Assembly (NCBI GenBank): GCA_047967505.1 | Contig: CM106539.1 | DNA length: 64,000 nucleotides | Strand: one strand, 5' to 3' | Source of the DNA: Dipteris shenzhenensis | Lineage: Eukaryota > Polypodiophyta > Polypodiopsida > Gleicheniales | Part shown: positions 53,083 through 63,176 of the stretch, one piece after another | How positions within the stretch are numbered: position 1 is the stretch's first letter | How the letters are laid out: the number at the start of each line of letters is the position of its first letter | Position numbers and translations under genes: made by a program | The notes under the pieces: generated by a model | What the model was told of the DNA's origin: nothing | The model's database searches: none | Seen by the model: the letters and a program-made list of their open reading frames with translations, nothing else

Positions 53083-53691
53083 CTACCTGAGGTTGCTCAT
53101 GTTGGAGGGGGCAGGCGAGGCAGGATGGAACCACCCGTGGAAATCTGGTAAAGGAGGTCCTGTCTGAGGTAACACTGGTGATGCCGAAATGGGTGTTACT
53201 GCTCGTGAGAGTACAAGAGTAGGTTGCAGAGTCCACGGATTTGAGAAGGGATAAGGAGCTGCTGTCGGAAATGGAGGATATCCAGGAGGAGGAGTGCCTT
53301 CAGAGTGTAAATACTGTCTTGGGGAAGGTACAACTTGTATAGGAGGATATCTGGGAGCTGAAGGAGGTGGAGAGTACCCTGGAGATGCCGAAGGTGAGGG
53401 GTAAAATTCTCTCCAAAGATGGACAGCAAACTCTTGAGGAATATCGGGTTTTGGGTATCTTCGTGTCTCGTGGAACACAACCTGGACTGTGCTGAGGAAG
53501 TAATGTAACTGAGGTGCCTCATGCAGAAGATGTAGGATGTGGTCCAAATCACTAGGAGGGCACGTGACACAGAAGACCCAAGATGCCAAAGCTCCGAAAT
53601 GGGTTGGTTGTGCAATCTGAACATGATATTGTGTGGTAGATAATGCGTGAGGTGTCCTTGAAATGCCGGGTGAATTACCAGGGGTTTCCAT
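53083..53691 (-). CDS. Gypsy 3 upstream ORF, Pro-rich, unknown
   Basis: 202 codons between the leader and gag, in another frame from gag. The first half looks globular (LDHILHLLHEAPQLHYFLS, PQEFAVHLWREFYP); the second half is Pro/Ser/Tyr-rich. I know of no match. Extra ORFs upstream of gag exist in some plant gypsy lineages such as Ogre, but I cannot show homology. It could also be a chance open frame in a GC-rich leader. Confidence 0.45.
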   Translation of the reverse strand: METPGNSPGISRTPHALSTTQYHVQIAQPTHFGALASWVFCVTCPPSDLDHILHLLHEAPQLHYFLSTVQVVFHETRRYPKPDIPQEFAVHLWREFYPSPSASPGYSPPPSAPRYPPIQVVPSPRQYLHSEGTPPPGYPPFPTAAPYPFSNPWTLQPTLVLSRAVTPISASPVLPQTGPPLPDFHGWFHPASPAPSNMSNLR

Positions 53692-53744
53692 GCTTTAAGG
53701 GAGCGTCTTTCATTTGCTGTAATTTGATAATGACAAGAGAATCC

Positions 53745-54993
53745 TTAGAAGTAGAATGGAAAGAATCCACCTGGCATTGATTTAATCTGCCAATTTGTTG
53801 CATAGAAAAGGCCTGCAGATTTCTGTCCGGAGGTCCATGTTGCAGTGGGTTGCGAGGAGCAGATCCGGGCCTGGCTGGTCCGGATTGGAAAACAGGAACA
53901 GGGCGCTTTTAACAGGCTGTCTTCATCGCGAGAGGAGGGCTGAACTGCTGCTGATCTGGCAGATAATGTAGCGCAACAGAGGGGGGGGGTAAGCTGTCTA
54001 CGACGAAACAGGCTGCAGATGTCCAATGCTGGATCGCAATAAAGACTGGTGAAACAAAGGGGGGGGAGGGCAGGCTGTCAATGGCGAAACAGGCTGCAGG
54101 CTGGATTGTGGTAGCAATGGCAGGGCCTGGCAGGTAACCAGGGCAGCAGAATGGCGAGGATAGGGCAGCAAACCGGCGAGGGGCAGGGGCTGCATATGGC
54201 GAGGGGGCAGGGCAGCAAACCGGCGAGAGGCAGGGGCTGCATATGGTGAGGGGGCAGGGGAGCAAACCAGCAAGGGCAGATGGGCTGCTTATGGCGAGGA
54301 AAGAGGGCAGATCTTGCGTGACCAGATTCCGTACGATCAAGGGAGGCGATCCTGCGTGACAAATCCGTACGGGCGTCAAATGGTGCGTCCCCTTTTTGTT
54401 TGTGGCTGCCTAGGTTGGGTGGTTGCCCCAAAAATTAAAGGGTGGGTTATTTAACCCTTGGGTATCTAGAGTAGACCTAAGGTTTGGGGCTGGGTTTTCC
54501 TTTTTAACCCCTCTAGGTACCCTTTTTATAAGTGCTTGGTGCCAAAAGGTGTGCCTATTCGAAGGGGTGTGACCCTTGGAATAGGTGCATCTTTTCATGA
54601 AAGGGTGTGTCCCTGTTTTTAAAAGGGGTGTCCCCACATGAATGAAGAGGTGTGTCCTTTTTTCCACGATCGGGTGTGTCCCTTGGGTGAGGAGTCAAAA
54701 CTCTTCATCAAAAGGTGTGTCCGATGGTGGAAAAGGTGCGTCCCTTGGTTTTGGGACAGCCCAAGCACATGAAAAGACACGATTTTTGTCGTGTCCATTC
54801 ACATCAACTCGTGATGTGTGGGAGATGGAGAGGCCATTGATGACTTTAGGTAGGGTTGGCGCTAAAAATTTTTACGCTCATTCTCTCCATCTCTTCCATG
54901 CACACTATGCATGGATATCCTTCTAGCAGAAAGAGATATATTAGATAGGCGCTAGAAGGTGGGGGGCATTTCCTACAGGGAGGAGCGAAATTT
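53745..54993 (-). other. Gypsy 3 leader with internal repeats
   Basis: The long 5' untranslated region holds three 47-bp units (54163-54303, GGGCAGCAAACCGGCGAG...) and, at 54540-54760, repeated GGTGTGTCC motifs (four exact plus variants). Open frames here merely read through the repeats. Confidence 0.65.
54163..54303. repeat. 47-bp tandem repeat, three units
   Basis: Units start at 54163, 54210 and 54257, with GCAAACC and CATATGG or TTATGG landmarks. They diverge slightly. Confidence 0.8.
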
Positions 54994-55005
54994 GCTCTGA
55001 TACCA
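54994..55005 (-). promoter_or_regulatory. Primer-binding site (tRNA-iMet type)
   Basis: The - strand reads TGGTATCAGAGC next to the gypsy 3 5' LTR. Confidence 0.9.
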
Positions 55006-55006
55006 C

Positions 55007-55414
55007 TGTAAGAAATCCTAGATTTACTATATTTAGAAATGTGCTAAGGAACAGAAAGGAGACTGAAATAGCAGAGAACAAGGAATAATTGTACTGCTTG
55101 AATGTCTGTAGGGTATCTGTTGTGTCATCCATACAATTGGGCCTCTCTTATATAGAGAGTGAAGAGTCACACATGAAAAGGTGTGTCTCCAAAGTGTATG
55201 TGCATGAAGAGGTGTGTACCCCTTCTGAAGGGTGTGACCCTTGATGAGAGGGTACATTACAATAGGAATGTCTCTTCAATAGGATGTCTCTTGTGAAGGG
55301 TTGTGCCTCATAGGAAGTGTCCTGTCGAAAGGGCATACCCTTCCACAAGTGTCCATTCATCAAACCATTCATAAGTCTAGAAATAGAGAAAGGAATACGT
55401 CACAGATCGTGACA
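55007..55414 (-). repeat. 5' LTR of gypsy 3
   Basis: 408 bp, TGTAAG...GTGACA. It carries the same GGTGTG-type motifs as the leader. Its right end abuts copia RT codons. Confidence 0.85.
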
Positions 55415-56700
55415 ACTGAACCATCAGCTTTCTGTTTGATTTGGTAAACCCACTTAGTTCCAATGTCATTCTTGCCATGAGGCAAATCACACAACTCCCA
55501 AGTGTTATTATGATGGATAGAATCCAATTCAGCTTGCATGGCCTTCATCCAACACTCATTCTGAAAGGCATCTTGATGACATAAGGGCTCTTCATTGCAT
55601 GCTGTAGAAACCCAAGCATAAGCAACAAAACTACAGGCTCTTTCCAGACAGCTGCTCTTGTACGGGCTGGCAGCGGAGTGTCTTGTTTGCTGTCTTTTAA
55701 TGTGTCAAGGTACCTTTTTGGGCTCCTGAGAGTCTGCTCTTTCCTGGTCAAGAGCCTTGTGCAAATGATCTTGATCAATGATAGGCATATCAGGCTGAAT
55801 TTTTGCCTGCACATGTGGCTACAAATGACCAACAAATGGAGGAGGTACAACCTCAAAGGCATCAAGCTGTCAAATATGTCAGGAGCATCAACAACGGGCT
55901 GTTTTTGATAGTCCAGCAAGGGCATAGTGGAAGATTCATCAAACACAACATCCTGACTACCAAAACACTTGCTCGTGTGGGGCTGATATAACTTATAGCC
56001 CTTGCTCTCTGAACTATACCCAAGAAAAATGCACTTGACAGCTTTATCATCCAACTTAGTGCGTTTCTGTGAAGGCACATGATCATAAGCTAGGCATCCA
56101 AAAGTACTGATGTGGGAAATGCGAGGCTTACGACCCATCCATAAGGTGTGATAGTATGCAATGCCTTGTAGGACATCTATTCAAGATGTAATTTGCACAC
56201 ATGACCGCATCCAACCACAACTTATTACGCAAATGTTTGCCTTTCAACATGCATTTGGCCATTTCCATCACTGTTCTATTCTTCTGCTCAGCCACGGGAT
56301 TCTATTGAGGAGTATAAGACACCGTGCATCGATGATTGATGCCATGGGAAGCCAAAAAAACAGCAAACTCCTTCGACATGTATTCACCCCCCTTGTCTGT
56401 ATTAAGGTGAGCCATGTGCAGCCCACTCTCATTCTCAGCCAAGGCAATGAAGTGCTTGAAGCATGACGAAACTTCACATTAGGATTTCAATGCGAAAATC
56501 CAAGTGTACCTGGTGAAATCATCAATAAAAGTAACAAAATAGAACCCCCCAAGAGTTGTAACCCTCATGGGTCCATAAACATCACTATGAACCAGATAAA
56601 GCTTGCGTGAAGCACCAACTCTCCCATCCTTGGGAAATGCAGCACGGTGCATCTTACCAAGCAAGCATGGATGTTTGGTAGGCATATGCATTTTGGAAGA
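55415..56700 (-). pseudogene. Split copia: integrase and RT start
   Basis: The - strand encodes the integrase core end, the link FGCLAYDHVPSQKRTKLDD and KCIFLGYSSESKGYKLY (55900-56138), and at the left edge the first RT codons (GTKWVYQI-type). Frameshifts and a stop near 56309 break it. Confidence 0.88.
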
Positions 56701-57275
56701 TCCACAACCATATCTTCCTTATATAACTTCACCAGGGCTCCAAAATTGAGGTGTTCAAACCTCTCATGCCACAAACGAGTATCTGCCATGGTAGAATTAA
56801 TAGCAAAGGCATGTGCATCGGCAAGTGCAACATCATCATCCAAACATCTTTCATAAGCATCTAGTCTATAAAGACCTCTAGACAATGTGCCAGTCAAAAC
56901 CATGGTAAAGGCATGTGTAGCATCATACACTGCACACCTCACACCATCAAAAAGAACCTGAAAGCCAAATGTGGCAATGGCTGAAATAGAAATGAGATTC
57001 TTACGAATGCCTGGAACATAAAGCACATGCTCTAGAGTGACAATACCACCAGAGACATAAGTAAGATCAACTTGCCCAATACTTTTCATGGTATATGATG
57101 CATTATTGGCACATGTAACATTGCCCCCCTTAGATGTAAGCTTTAATGAGCTGAATAACTTCCTACAGGAAGTGATGTGCTTGCTAGCACCACTATCAAA
57201 GAACCGGGCATCACGAACATCTGAAACTACCATACAAGCATCATAAACATCGAGCATGTAACAAAGAAAGCCCAA
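56565..57275 (-). pseudogene. Split copia: protease and GAG-pre-integrase domain
   Basis: A long frame with the aspartic protease site FFDSGASKHIT, the GIRKNLISISAI stretch, and the pre-integrase motif TRLWHERFEHLNFGAL. The C-terminal part drifts out of frame before the integrase zinc finger is complete. Confidence 0.92.
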
Positions 57276-58300
57276 TGCTGGTCTTGTGCGAAATTAGCGG
57301 AGTCATGTCGATCTTCTGCACTAGAAGAACCAGATATTGCAAGACCAGACTCTTTCTTTTTCTCTTCGGATGCTATGCGCTTCGTGCATTCAGAAATATC
57401 ATGCCCAGGTTTCCTGCAATAATTACATCTCTTCTTCTTCTTGTTATCCCCTGAAGAAGAGGCACCATGTGAATGATCAGCATGGGAATGAGAGGCCTTT
57501 CCAGCTAAAACCTTGCCTTTACATTTTTGTTTGTGATGGGCAACAAATGCTTGATTACTAGCCATAGTAGCATTGCGATTCACACAACTTTGCTCCTCCT
57601 AAAGAAGAAGAGCAACCAGTTGGTCAAATGAGAAATAATTGGCATCACCCCCCTGCAACCAACTTCAATGTAGTAGCAAAGCCTTGATATGAATCAGGCA
57701 ACCCATCAAAGTTATTAGAAACCAATTAAGAATCAAGCATAATTTCATCAATGTTGGCCCACTGTTCTTTCAAATCCTTCACATTAGTGAGATAGGCATC
57801 CATGTTACCACCCTCATCAAGCTTTAAATCTTTCAACTGCCTGCGGAGATAGGCAACCCTCGCCTCATTCCGCACTTGATACAAAGATGCAAGTTGATCC
57901 CATGCCTGCTTAGCTATCTTGCAAGACCGAATATGAGGGACAATAACCCGTTTCATTGAAAGAGCAATCAAGGCATGTGCTTTGGCATCACGACCATCCC
58001 GCTGAATTTGCTCCTGTAAAGGAGGCAAAGCACCTGGAGCAGGAGGTGCAGGTGTCCTAGCTATAGCATTAGAACCATGACCTGAAGACCGACCACGTGA
58101 AGAAGTAGAGATTGTAGGTGTAGCACCAGAAGTAGCAGTGCTTGTAGGCTTGGCCTGGGAGAGGTGTTAGGCAAAGACAAATGTAGGAGTGCAACATAGT
58201 CAAAGCTTAGGTAAATGATGGCTTGCTTTATATGAATATGTATATGTGGTAACCCCACCAGAAAAATCTCTTGGAGCAGAAGGTAGCTTAGATAGTCGTT
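57227..58300 (-). pseudogene. Split copia: gag
   Basis: The UBN2-type gag core (KQAWDQLASLYQ, VAYLRRQLKDLKLDEGGNMDAYL, 57726-58028) and a CCHC knuckle (CNYCRKPGHDISEC, about 57385-57430) are in separate frames. The N-terminus lies at about 58061-58300 and is broken. Confidence 0.88.
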
Positions 58301-58687
58301 TGAAGGTACCTTTGACAAAAGACGAGAGAGTCCAATTTAGAAATATTGGTTACACATAGTAGGACTTAGAAGAGTTCTACAAAATGGTGAAAGTGGTGGA
58401 TGATATTTTTTCCATCACCCCCTCATCTTAATGTGCCTACTCCTAGTACTAAAAAATCCATGAAGCTCATGTTTAAACTGGGAGGAGAAAAATCAGAGAG
58501 CAGGAACAGTACCAAAAGACCGGATTTTTGGTGACGAAACCGTACAGATTGGCTTCCAATGCCCACATGTGTGATCACAGCTCCAAATCGATGCAGAACA
58601 GCAGAGGAAGAGGCCACCAAACAGCTCCAAATGAGAGCACTAGCACTCAGGGAGATTGCCAATGGCCGGGGGAAAGGATCCTAGCCT

Positions 58688-58699
58688 GCTCTGGTACCA
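58688..58699 (-). promoter_or_regulatory. Copia primer-binding site
   Basis: The - strand reads TGGTACCAGAGC beside the 5' LTR, one base off the usual TGGTATCAGAGC. Confidence 0.85.
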
Positions 58700-58700
58700 C

Positions 58701-58938
58701 TGTTAGCTATGGCAATCAATGAAAGCTCAGAAATGAGTGATAGAAAGCCAAAAACGAGCTGCTATGATCAAAATGCTGCAAGTACAAGTGTGGAGGCTCA
58801 AGGGAGAGCCAACATAACAAAATCCTAGGGCTAATTGCCCTAATTGGACTAAGTGTCCTAACTGACCTAGATGGTACATAAACTAACTGTACCAATAGTC
58901 CTAACTGACTATAACTAGGCCTACAAGGCTCATACCAA
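58701..58938 (-). repeat. 5' LTR of the split copia
   Basis: TGTTAGCTATGGC to about GGCTCATACCA. Pairs with 49412-49655. Confidence 0.8.
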
Positions 58939-58976
58939 GGTATAAGTGGCATCTATGGATAGCCCATGAGATGGCC

Positions 58977-59010
58977 TATGATTGGACTTATTCTAGTCTT
59001 ACAAAGGTAT
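58977..59010 (+). repeat. Left pseudo-LTR fragment
   Basis: 34 bp identical or nearly so to the 3' end of the element and to 2570-2603. It indicates a head-to-tail arrangement with a severely truncated upstream unit. Confidence 0.85.
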
Positions 59011-59193
59011 GTTTTTCTATCACCTTAGCAGACATGCAAATTCTTTAAATTTTCGTCGAAGTGGTGATCAGCTGTTCAACTACATCATTTTATCTTACGC
59101 GGGTGCAGAAGCCCCAACAGTTAATCTTATTCTCATTTATTCTTATTATTATTTTAATTCTTTTCTTTTTGTTTAATAAGTTTTTTAATTTTT

Positions 59194-59230
<37 letters not shown>

Positions 59231-59592
59231 CCTTAATTTAATTTTATTTCTTTAAAAAGTGTGCTTTTGCGTTTTGTTTTAGTTGCTCTCCTTGGTTTAT
59301 TTCCTTGTATGACCGCTTTCTTTTTTATTTATTTATTTTTTAAATTATTGGTAACTTTCCTTTTCTCTTTCTCTTTCTTTGGTGCTTCTAGGTTGATTAA
59401 GCTCTTACAGTGGCCTTGGGGCCTTGGCTAACCCTAACTGTAATCACAAGTTTGGGGATATATTGGCATTAGTGATACATGCTATGATGAATTCGCCTTT
59501 TGGAAACCAACAAGGTGATCTCCTGGGATGTCATCTGGCTCTTGTGACATTCCCTTGTAGTAGTAAGGGAGGAGTTACCTTGGGAAGAGTAA
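59011..59592 (+). other. 5' untranslated region of the Penelope-like element
   Basis: AT-rich, with a TC microsatellite at 59197-59229 and poly-T blocks. The coding frame is open from 59593 but has no ATG until 59704. Confidence 0.6.
59197..59229. repeat. (TC)n microsatellite
   Basis: About 15-16 TC units inside the Penelope-like 5' region. Members of this clade are reported to favour microsatellites, but this one is internal. Confidence 0.95.
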
Positions 59593-59703
59593 CGACTGTG
59601 CAAGCAAGCCCCCCCCGAAATACTAGTCTTGCTCCTGCTAGAGTTACGGGATATAGCAAGGGAGAAACTGGGATGGGCAGGGAGAGTGCAAGCAAGTTCC
59701 CCA

Positions 59704-60477
59704 ATGTTGGATCGTTTGACCTCACCGAACAACATTGGAAATTCTAGTGATGATCTTGTCTCTTTGGTAGGTGATTTAGTTGGGTCTAGCTCGGTAAATC
59801 AAAACAAAAAGGCTAGAAGAAACATATATAGAGAAAGGTATAACTTTTTAGCTAGGTCAAACATGAATAATCTTCATGATTTTGGGGAAGGTAACATTAA
59901 TTGGTCTAACTTTAAGGCTTTATTAGTTAGCACTCATTATACTAATAATAACGTAAGAATTCTTAATAAACTAAGACGTCTTAGAAACAAGCATCTCAAG
60001 ACTTCTGTTTCTATTAGTCCTATTCATGCCACGCAAGTAATTTATGTTGTCTATAACATACATAGTAGTAATATGCTTTATGTAGGACAAACCTATAGGA
60101 CAGCTTTTATTCGTTTTCAAGAACATGTTAGGGAAGCTAGAAAAGTTCATAGGAAGAATTCCTTAATTGAGAATTCAAAACCCTTATATGCAGCAATGGC
60201 AAAGTCTAGTTTCGAATCTTTTCGTTGCTTTCCCATTGAGCATATAGAGGGCCATTTTAATAATGCCAAGGACTTTTACAAGCCTGCTCGTCCTCGTGAA
60301 TTGTTTTGGATGAGAACTTTACACACTTTCTTCCCAAGAGGTTTTAATTTGGAAGGAAAATCAACTCTTCGTAAAAATAAAAGAACCTCTAAAAAGAACC
60401 CTTTGATGTGGAGAACTCATATCAAGCCCTTTAACATTCCTCATTACCAACATAGCAATACACCTAACATCGAATGA
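59704..60477 (+). CDS. GIY-YIG endonuclease of the Penelope-like element
   Basis: 257 codons from the first in-frame ATG; the frame is open from 59593 without an earlier ATG. The GIY-YIG fold shows as VVY (115-117) and YVG (126-128), the conserved Arg in FIRFQEH (137), the metal-binding Glu in PRELFWMRTL (199) and Asn in RGFN (215). This nuclease nicks target DNA to prime reverse transcription. All expected catalytic positions are present. There is only one Cys, so no CCHH zinc motif. It ends at a TGA 12 bp before an in-frame ATG of the next segment, so it may be a separate protein or the front of a polyprotein cut by a mutation. Confidence 0.9.
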   Translation: MLDRLTSPNNIGNSSDDLVSLVGDLVGSSSVNQNKKARRNIYRERYNFLARSNMNNLHDFGEGNINWSNFKALLVSTHYTNNNVRILNKLRRLRNKHLKTSVSISPIHATQVIYVVYNIHSSNMLYVGQTYRTAFIRFQEHVREARKVHRKNSLIENSKPLYAAMAKSSFESFRCFPIEHIEGHFNNAKDFYKPARPRELFWMRTLHTFFPRGFNLEGKSTLRKNKRTSKKNPLMWRTHIKPFNIPHYQHSNTPNIE

Positions 60478-60489
60478 AAACCTAAAGTT

Positions 60490-61671
60490 ATGTTACGAGG
60501 TTGTCCTAGCTCTCCTACAATCTCACATGTTTGTGAGCTGCCTCCCTCACTTCCTCTTCCTCCACTTCCTCCTCCTTTAGTTCCTTTAACTTTCTCAGTT
60601 CCAAGAGTTTTTGCTTCTCGAGACTATAAAAGAAGACTACTCTACCTAGATAGATTAATGTCACTGGGTCTTTTTTCAATAAAAGTTTTTGAAAAATATA
60701 ATGTCAAAGTTCTTTTTAAACTTCAATACACCTTGGAAAACTTCTCTTTTGAGGATTTGAATCTAAATAAGCTCCATTATATACAACTTAAAACTTCGTT
60801 GGATCGCTTCTTAAAAGTAAAAGCTTCCTTTCAAAGCAAAGAAGTCTATCTAAATAAGGAACTCTTGATTTGTATTTTTACTTCTCCCTCACTTGACAAG
60901 ATAGGCTTAAACTCCATTTTGAGGTCTCCTGAAGTAATGGATTCTCTCCCTCATTTTGTGAGAAGAATTTGGAAGCATCCAGTAGTAGCTTGGAAGTATG
61001 TAAAAACTTTAGGACAAAAGGCTTTCAACTATGGAGAGATAGGTAAAAGGCTTTCAGAGCATTCAAAATCTTCTATCCTTAAAGAACCTTGTTGTTGTAA
61101 AAGTAAGAGGTTCCAAAGCTTTATTGATGCTGATTTAGGACATGTAGTCACAGTTGATACCTCAATTTTGCTTTCTAGTAACATAAGAGACGTTTTCATG
61201 AACAGGATAAAATTTCGATTGTACTCTTTTAAAGAGTCTGGTCTTTTAAAAGCTATCGATAAGGGAATCTCAAAGTTTGTTTTGCAATTAGAAGAATGTT
61301 TAGGAGTTAAAAATATCTTATCAGAATGGAAAGGGAAGATTTTGAAGAAAGTTGCTTTGAAACTAGAAGAAGTCCCTTCGGTTAATTGCTCAAAGAAAAG
61401 TAACCATCTTTCTAAAGAAGATGAAACTCTTCTTCGAAAATTCCATAGAAATTTTGTCATTTCTTATGTGGATAAATGTTCCAATAACTTTGTTTTTATT
61501 TGCAAAAAGTTTTACTTAGAATGTCTTTTGAGAGAAGTGAACTCGCATGCCAAAACTTACACCCTTGCCTTAGTTTCTCAAAAGGATTTGATCTCAAAAC
61601 ATGAGAGTTTTTGCAAGTCTTCTGGGTTTGTTTGCAATCCAAGCATACCTTTTCTTTGTGCTGCTTGGTAG
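60490..61671 (+). CDS. Penelope-like linker with CxC motif and RT N-terminus
   Basis: 393 codons in the same frame as the endonuclease and RT. A Pro-rich start (PLPPLPPPLVPL) is followed by a helical region and then EPCCCKSKRF (Cys 201-203) and GHVVTVDTSILL (217-228). This pair is the signature linker of N-terminal-endonuclease Penelope-like elements. The C-terminal third (SNNFVFICKKFYLECL) corresponds to the telomerase-like RT N-terminus. It ends in CAAW then TAG, directly before FHKTPKKPRFIAA, which is plainly RT. The TAG is therefore an interruption, not a natural end. Confidence 0.85.
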   Translation: MLRGCPSSPTISHVCELPPSLPLPPLPPPLVPLTFSVPRVFASRDYKRRLLYLDRLMSLGLFSIKVFEKYNVKVLFKLQYTLENFSFEDLNLNKLHYIQLKTSLDRFLKVKASFQSKEVYLNKELLICIFTSPSLDKIGLNSILRSPEVMDSLPHFVRRIWKHPVVAWKYVKTLGQKAFNYGEIGKRLSEHSKSSILKEPCCCKSKRFQSFIDADLGHVVTVDTSILLSSNIRDVFMNRIKFRLYSFKESGLLKAIDKGISKFVLQLEECLGVKNILSEWKGKILKKVALKLEEVPSVNCSKKSNHLSKEDETLLRKFHRNFVISYVDKCSNNFVFICKKFYLECLLREVNSHAKTYTLALVSQKDLISKHESFCKSSGFVCNPSIPFLCAAW

Positions 61672-62907
61672 TTTCACAAAACTCCAAAAAAGCCAAGATT
61701 TATTGCAGCTGCTTGTGAGACTACTTTGACGGATGTCTCTAAATGGCTAAGCTACTGCTTCAAAGCCATGTTGCCTAGTGTCCATGAACTTTGGAGGGAC
61801 TTATTAAAAGAGGCAGATATCCCCTCGCACTCAAGCTGGATTTTAAATAACTCTATAGGAGTGATTCCTGTTGTAAAATTTTTTAATTCTTGTCGAAGCA
61901 TTCAAGAAAAAGAGTCTCCTATTTTCCTTCAAATCTATGAATTTACCACGCTTTACACAAAGATCGAGCTGGAAGACGTGAAGTTTAGAATTAAAAAGCT
62001 AGTGGCTCAAGTTTTCAAGCTGAGATTTGACAAAGATAGATGCAAAGTGCTAAAAGTTGAGAAAACAGCCTTATGCTTTGACTTTTTGTGGCTAAAAAAT
62101 AAAGATCATGACATAGGTTCTAAAAAGAAAAGATACACAAAGGTAGTAAGTGTGGAAGATGTTTGCTCTTGGATAGATTTTCTTTTAGATAATCTTTACA
62201 TCACAATAGGTGATTCTTTGTTTCAACAAGTTATAGGAATCCCCATGGGCACTAACTGTGCCGTCTTTTTAGCAAACTTTTATCTTTTCACTTATGAATT
62301 TGAGTTTATGCAACGTCTTATTTCTATCAGTACCTGCCCTATCATTTTACATAAGCTTAGTCAAGTTAGGCGTTTTATAGATGATTTATTTGTACCAAAT
62401 GTTCCTAACTTTCAAGACTTTATGTACAAAGACGCTAGAGCTTTTGGAGAAGGAATCTATCCTCGTGACTCTTGTGAACTGAACTGCACTTCAAGAGGGG
62501 ATTCTTGTGTTTTCTTAGATCTTAGACTTTCTCAATCTACCATAGGATTAGAGGTTGATATATACGATAAACATGAACAACTTGAATATAGTGGTTTACA
62601 CATTATAAAAATGCCTCACATTGACTCAAACATTTCTAATTTGGCAAAATATGGAGTCATTTCTTCCCAATTCCATAGATTTTTCCGCCTTTGTACAACT
62701 AAGGAGTCTTTTATTACTCAATGTAGTAATTTGATCACTTTACTATTACACAAGAGGTATAATCCAAGGAAAATAATGAAAAATGTTCGCACATTCTTAG
62801 ATATGAAGTCTTTTATCTATGGTGTATCGCCCTTAGGTGTGTTTAGATTGATTGAACATAAGCTGAAAACAAAAAGCGGGGAGCTGAATAGCTCGTTTTT
62901 CTTTTAG
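61672..62907 (+). pseudogene. Penelope-like reverse transcriptase
   Basis: Reads on in frame from the TAG. FHKTPKKPRFIAA is the fingers motif; the motif A segment is IYEFTTLYTKI (catalytic position at 61939-61941), GIPMGTNCA is motif B and RRFIDDLF is motif C. Downstream SNISNLAKYGVISSQFHRF is the thumb signature of this clade. The motif A aspartate is replaced by glutamate, which should cripple polymerisation. With no ATG near the TAG and this substitution, I treat it as inactive. The last codons are Phe-rich before a TAG at 62905. Confidence 0.9.
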
Positions 62908-63176
62908 TTTTAAAAGAGAGTTTGTTTGAGTATGCTTGTGCTTTCTGAGTTCGAAATGTATTTTTGCCTTGTAGAAACGATACATAAGTGTAAAGGGCCA
63001 TTTAGCTTTTTATGTTTTAAATAAGAGAGAGAGAAAGAGAGAGATTCTAGTTTTTGGGAAGATTTTGTTTCTTGACTTGCTTGTTTATTTTTGCTTAGTC
63101 ACTTGCTTCGTTTCTTCTTTATTTCTTGTTTTCTTTCTCTTTTGTTTATTTGACGTATTTTAGTAAGCACTGGGCT

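Larger units (their letters stand above)
50319..55414 (-). mobile_element. Ty3/gypsy deletion derivative nested in copia
   Basis: The 5' LTR is 55007-55414 (408 bp, TGTAAGAAATCC to GTGACA). The 3' LTR survives only as its last 39 bp (50319-50357), with one mismatch. The PPT is at 50358-50370 and the PBS at 54994-55005. Copia RT and RNase H codons abut the two ends, but about 250 copia codons between them are gone. A deletion therefore removed most of the left LTR and the adjacent copia RT after insertion. Internally, most of pol is also deleted. Confidence 0.9.
49412..58938 (-). mobile_element. Ty1/copia element, split by a nested gypsy
   Basis: LTRs start TGTTAGCTATGGC at 49412 and 58701 and run about 240 bp, differing at roughly ten positions by eye, so this insertion is older than the chromovirus at 7935. 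A - strand PBS (TGGTACCAGAGC, 58688-58699) abuts the right LTR. Gag, protease, integrase and the RT start lie at 55415-58300 and RNase H at 49690-50318. The middle of RT is missing where the gypsy derivative sits. The exact LTR ends and target duplication are not clear. Confidence 0.88.

Noticed and set aside
53909-54431. Ala/Pro-rich open frame in the gypsy 3 leader
   Set aside because: It reads through the 47-bp tandem repeats and overlaps other open frames; no sign of coding.
59424-59747. 107-codon open frame before the endonuclease
   Set aside because: It is in a different frame from the endonuclease and overlaps its start, and no motif is seen. Probably 5' untranslated sequence.
60475-60477. 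Selenocysteine reading of the TGA
   Set aside because: Land plants lack the selenoprotein machinery and the second stop is TAG.
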